Of a stretch of DNA of 16,106 bases, positions 14,140 through 16,106 are shown one piece after another. The first letter of the stretch is position 1. Each line of letters begins with the position of its first letter. The translations under genes were made by a program, and so were the position numbers. This stretch comes from Campylobacterales bacterium (GTDB taxonomy: Bacteria; Campylobacterota; Campylobacteria; Campylobacterales; QNZT01): assembly GCA_027081495.1 (NCBI GenBank), contig JALWKJ010000129.1, positions 1 through 16,106 of the forward strand. Direction: 5' to 3'. The notes under the pieces were generated by a model, which searched no databases, was not told the DNA's origin, and saw nothing but the letters and a program-made list of their open reading frames with translations.

Positions 14140-14604
14140 ATGAAAAAAGCATTTACAATGATAGAATTAGTGATAGTTATCGTAATTTTAGGCATACTTT
14201 CAAGCGTCGCTATTTCAAAAATGGCGGTTACCCGCGACGATGCGATTATTTCCAAAGGGCGAAGTGAAGTGGCGGCTATAAGAAACGCGATCTCTTTAAA
14301 AAGAAATACAAATATCTTGATGGGGCAGGGCGCTAGTTTTCCTTCGAGACTCGACGCTCTTGATTCACCTGCTTCAAGCGATGGAGATGCGCTTTTCGGC
14401 CATGATACAAACGCCTCTGACGATAAACAAAAATTACTCGATTACCCTATTTATTCAAAATCAAAAAACGGTTGGCGAAAAGTCGCGAATAATAAATATG
14501 CATTTAATGCTATTGGAGTAGATGCCAATTTTACCTATAGTTCCGCCAACGGAAGTTTTGATTGTAAACATACCGTAAAACTTTGTAAAGATTTAACAGA
14601 ATAA
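14140..14604 (+). CDS. Prepilin-like protein 3 (minor pilin / pseudopilin)
   Basis: A 154-residue prepilin with leader MKKA|FTMIEL, cleaved after A4, E5 retained. The helix reads VIVIVILGILSSVAISK, so the proline usual at mature position 22 is serine. Beyond the first 35 residues it differs from the other two and looks GspG/minor-pilin-like: YPIYSKSKNGWRK, YAFNAIGVDANFTYSSANGSFDCKH. C142 and C149 are close together near the C-terminus, giving a much smaller loop than in pilins 1 and 2. It follows pilin 2 by 15 bases with AAGGA, so it is co-transcribed with it. Loss of the helix-kinking proline may matter for fibre packing or initiation; its exact role is unknown. Confidence 0.86.
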   Translation: MKKAFTMIELVIVIVILGILSSVAISKMAVTRDDAIISKGRSEVAAIRNAISLKRNTNILMGQGASFPSRLDALDSPASSDGDALFGHDTNASDDKQKLLDYPIYSKSKNGWRKVANNKYAFNAIGVDANFTYSSANGSFDCKHTVKLCKDLTE

Positions 14605-14625
14605 TCCGATATTTTTTGCGCAATA

Positions 14626-14634
14626 TGCTATAAT
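14626..14634 (+). promoter_or_regulatory. Extended -10 promoter of the second toxin-antitoxin pair
   Basis: TGC-TATAAT is a perfect extended -10 with a T tract upstream (14612-14617). The short palindrome TTGCGCAA (14616-14623) just ahead of it is a possible operator. The ATG of the antitoxin lies 24 bases downstream with AAGGA. Confidence 0.65.
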
Positions 14635-14657
14635 GAAAAAAATGGCAAAGGATCTTG

Positions 14658-14936
14658 ATGCAAACGGTTACATTGCAGGTACGGGAAGATCGATTAGAAC
14701 AGTTTTTAAAAATTATTGATGGGCTAAAAGATGATATGGTCGAAGAGTATGTATTGCTTCCCAAAAATGAGGCTGAATATCTTAGCTTTGCGCAGTTTCA
14801 AGAAGATCGAAAACAATTACATGCAAGATTAGAAGATATAATTTCAGGTAAAGCGACACTGCTTACGGAAGATGTGTATCGGGAAAAGATGGATGGTTTT
14901 ATTTCAGATTTGAAACAAAAATATGCAGATTCTTAA
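14658..14936 (+). CDS. Putative antitoxin partner of a ParE-like toxin
   Basis: A 92-residue acidic protein. The ATG at 14658 is chosen over the TTG one codon earlier because AAGGA is 5 bases upstream of it. The N-terminus MQTVTLQVREDRLEQFLKII has a beta-strand then helix pattern like the DNA-binding ends of ribbon-helix-helix or RelB-type antitoxins. The C-terminal half is charged and helical (REKMDGFISDLKQKY), as expected for the toxin-binding part. No exact family was recognised. The call rests mainly on position: own promoter, small size, and an end that overlaps the start of a ParE-type frame by 14 bases. If the toxin is dead, this would be an orphan antitoxin. Confidence 0.6.
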   Translation: MQTVTLQVREDRLEQFLKIIDGLKDDMVEEYVLLPKNEAEYLSFAQFQEDRKQLHARLEDIISGKATLLTEDVYREKMDGFISDLKQKYADS

Positions 14937-15203
14937 AGATGAACGATACATACGGATTTGATGGAAATAATGGAGTTCATAGCTCAAGATTCCGTTCAAA
15001 ATGCGGTACGCTTTCAAAACGAACTTGATAAAATGATTGAAAATTGCGCTTATTTTCCCTATAAATACAGAAAATCGATCTATTTTAGCAATACAAATAT
15101 AAGAGATTTGATATTTAAAGGGTATGTTGTTCCTTATGTGATTGATAATGAAAATGAAACTTTAACGGTATTGGGCATTATTAAATGGCAATATACTTTT
15201 TAA
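14923..15203 (+). pseudogene. ParE/RelE-family toxin, frameshifted near the N-terminus
   Basis: Two adjacent frames together make one ParE-type toxin of about 93 residues. ATG at 14923 gives MQILKDERYIRI and then TGA (14959-14961). The frame one base back continues LMEIMEFIAQDSVQNAVRFQ... to the stop at 15203, including RKSIYF, IRDLIFKGYVVPYVI and the closing VLGIIKWQ. ParE toxins normally start with a short strand such as the first piece, directly joined to the helix of the second. One extra T in CGGATTTGATGG would restore it. ParE toxins poison DNA gyrase; related RelE toxins cleave mRNA. Translation from ATG 14961 would lack the first beta strand and has no evident ribosome site. So this is probably an inactive toxin, unless the lesion is a sequencing error or slippage occurs. 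Confidence 0.7.
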
Positions 15204-15207
15204 ATAT

Positions 15208-16106
15208 ATGAAGTACTACCAAGTCGCCGTTATCGGTTCTCCTCTTTCTTTGTTGACATATGAATATACGGATACCATTCCCGCAGGCTCGCTTGTTGAA
15301 GTAAAACTTAGAAATAAATTGGTAAACGGAATTATATATTCACAATGTGAAAAACCTAAGTTTTCATGTGAACAGATCGTCAAAGCGCCGGGTATCTCTT
15401 TTTCAAAACAATACTTGAAAATTTTTACATTTTTGAGTCAGTACTATCTTTGCTCGTTCGGGGAAGCGGCGGGGTTGTTTACGGCGGTGCCAAAGGGGGA
15501 GGAGCGAGTACGGTTCAAAGTAGCATGTGATATAGAACTCTCTGCCAAACAGCACGAAGCGTACAATTTTATCAAATCTCATGATATTTCACTGCTTTTT
15601 GGGGATACTGGCAGCGGCAAGACGGAGATTTATATGAAGCTGCTCGAAGATGTCGTCAATGAAGGCAAAAGCGCTATTTTTCTGATGCCGGAGATTTCAC
15701 TGACTCCGCAGATGCAAAAGCGTTTGAAAAAGAAATTCGGCGATTTGGCGGCGATTTGGCATTCGAAGATTACGAAAAAGAAAAAAGCGGAGATTTTGGA
15801 GGGGATTGCGACGGGAGAAGTGAAGATTGTCGCCGGGGCGCGTTCTTCGCTTTTTGTGGCGATGCCAAATTTAGGTGCGATTATCGTCGATGAGGAACAT
15901 GACGATAGTTACAAAGCCTCTAGCCGACCCCGTTATCATGCCAGAGATATGGCGATTTATATGGGTAAAGTACTTGGGGCGAGGGTGGTGCTGGGTTCTG
16001 CGACTCCATCTCTTACGACATATCACAAGTTCCCGCATTTTCGGTTAAAGGAGACTTTTTTCGATACTAAAAAGTCGATTGTTTTTTTGAAAGAAGAGGA
16101 GGGGAT
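15208..16106 (+). CDS. priA: Primosomal replication restart helicase PriA, 5' part (partial)
   Basis: The first 299 residues of PriA, running off the window without a stop. PriA is the superfamily 2 helicase that recognises stalled forks and reloads the replisome. The N-terminal DNA-binding part begins MKYYQVAVIGSPLSLLTYEY. The helicase follows with Walker A GDTGSGKTE (from residue 132), PEISLTPQM, WHSKI, ARSSLF, DEEH at 228-231 and GSATPS at 263-268. Walker A comes early: the segment ahead of it is about 130 residues against roughly 220 in E. coli, so the winged-helix region is reduced, in line with the short PriA proteins of Campylobacterota. It starts 5 bases after the ParE stop with no strong Shine-Dalgarno, so it may depend on the toxin-antitoxin transcript. 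The coding sequence turns GC-rich after about 15450. Confidence 0.93.
   Translation, partial: MKYYQVAVIGSPLSLLTYEYTDTIPAGSLVEVKLRNKLVNGIIYSQCEKPKFSCEQIVKAPGISFSKQYLKIFTFLSQYYLCSFGEAAGLFTAVPKGEERVRFKVACDIELSAKQHEAYNFIKSHDISLLFGDTGSGKTEIYMKLLEDVVNEGKSAIFLMPEISLTPQMQKRLKKKFGDLAAIWHSKITKKKKAEILEGIATGEVKIVAGARSSLFVAMPNLGAIIVDEEHDDSYKASSRPRYHARDMAIYMGKVLGARVVLGSATPSLTTYHKFPHFRLKETFFDTKKSIVFLKEEEG

Noticed and set aside
14958..15203. Intact 81-residue ParE starting at TTG/ATG 14958-14961
   Set aside because: No ribosome site, and the missing first strand is encoded immediately upstream in another frame; a frameshifted gene explains both pieces better.
1..16106. CRISPR arrays, tRNA or rRNA genes, insertion sequences
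   Set aside because: I saw no regularly spaced repeats, no clover-leaf or rRNA-like sequence and no transposase frame on reading both strands.

Overview
The window looks like chromosome of a Campylobacterota (Epsilonproteobacteria) member, most likely a sulfur-oxidising genus of the Sulfurimonas/Sulfurovum type. The grounds are low GC coding with A/T-rich intergenic regions, Campylobacter-like rpe/dnaQ linkage (with trpF in between), extended -10 promoters with little -35 signal, a divergent sulfide:quinone oxidoreductase, and three short MK(R/K)xFTMIEL-type pilins. This assignment comes from recognising protein families and was not checked against a database.

Layout. (1) 1-3185, plus strand: the 3' end of a secretin gene, then a GspE/PilB ATPase and a GspF/PilC inner-membrane protein, tightly packed as part of a type II secretion / type IV pilus / competence machine. 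(2) 3265-3684: a stand-alone RhuM-type N-terminal domain gene. (3) 3734-5744: rpe-trpF-dnaQ, a head-to-tail operon with touching or overlapping genes, closed by a strong bidirectional terminator at 5746-5766. (4) 5776-7444, minus strand: an SQR-like flavoprotein followed by an unrecognised 60-residue amphipathic peptide. (5) 7539-12903, minus strand, read right to left: mntA-hepT (HEPN/MNT toxin-antitoxin), uvrB, then ppk and a gamma-carbonic-anhydrase-fold gene from their own promoter. (6) 13082-14604, plus strand: three tandem prepilin-like genes. (7) 14658-15203: a putative antitoxin and a ParE-type toxin whose reading frame is broken. (8) 15208-end: the 5' part of priA.

How the genes work together. 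The GspE/GspF/secretin genes supply motor, platform and outer-membrane channel, and the three pilins 10 kb away are plausible fibre subunits for that or a related machine. A near-consensus sigma-28 (FliA) promoter in front of the first pilin suggests co-regulation with flagella. The pilin trio lies between two toxin-antitoxin modules, and this islet is flanked by uvrB and priA.

The most notable points are: uvrB has no ATG/GTG/TTG start that would keep its conserved N-terminus and appears to begin at CTG two bases after hepT; mntA and hepT both start at TTG, so the whole mntA-hepT-uvrB unit appears ATG-free and uvrB seems to depend on the toxin-antitoxin promoter; the ppk promoter lies in the 3' end of uvrB and uses the uvrB stop codon as its TG element; uvrB has an internal GC step; and the ParE toxin is split by a one-base frameshift.
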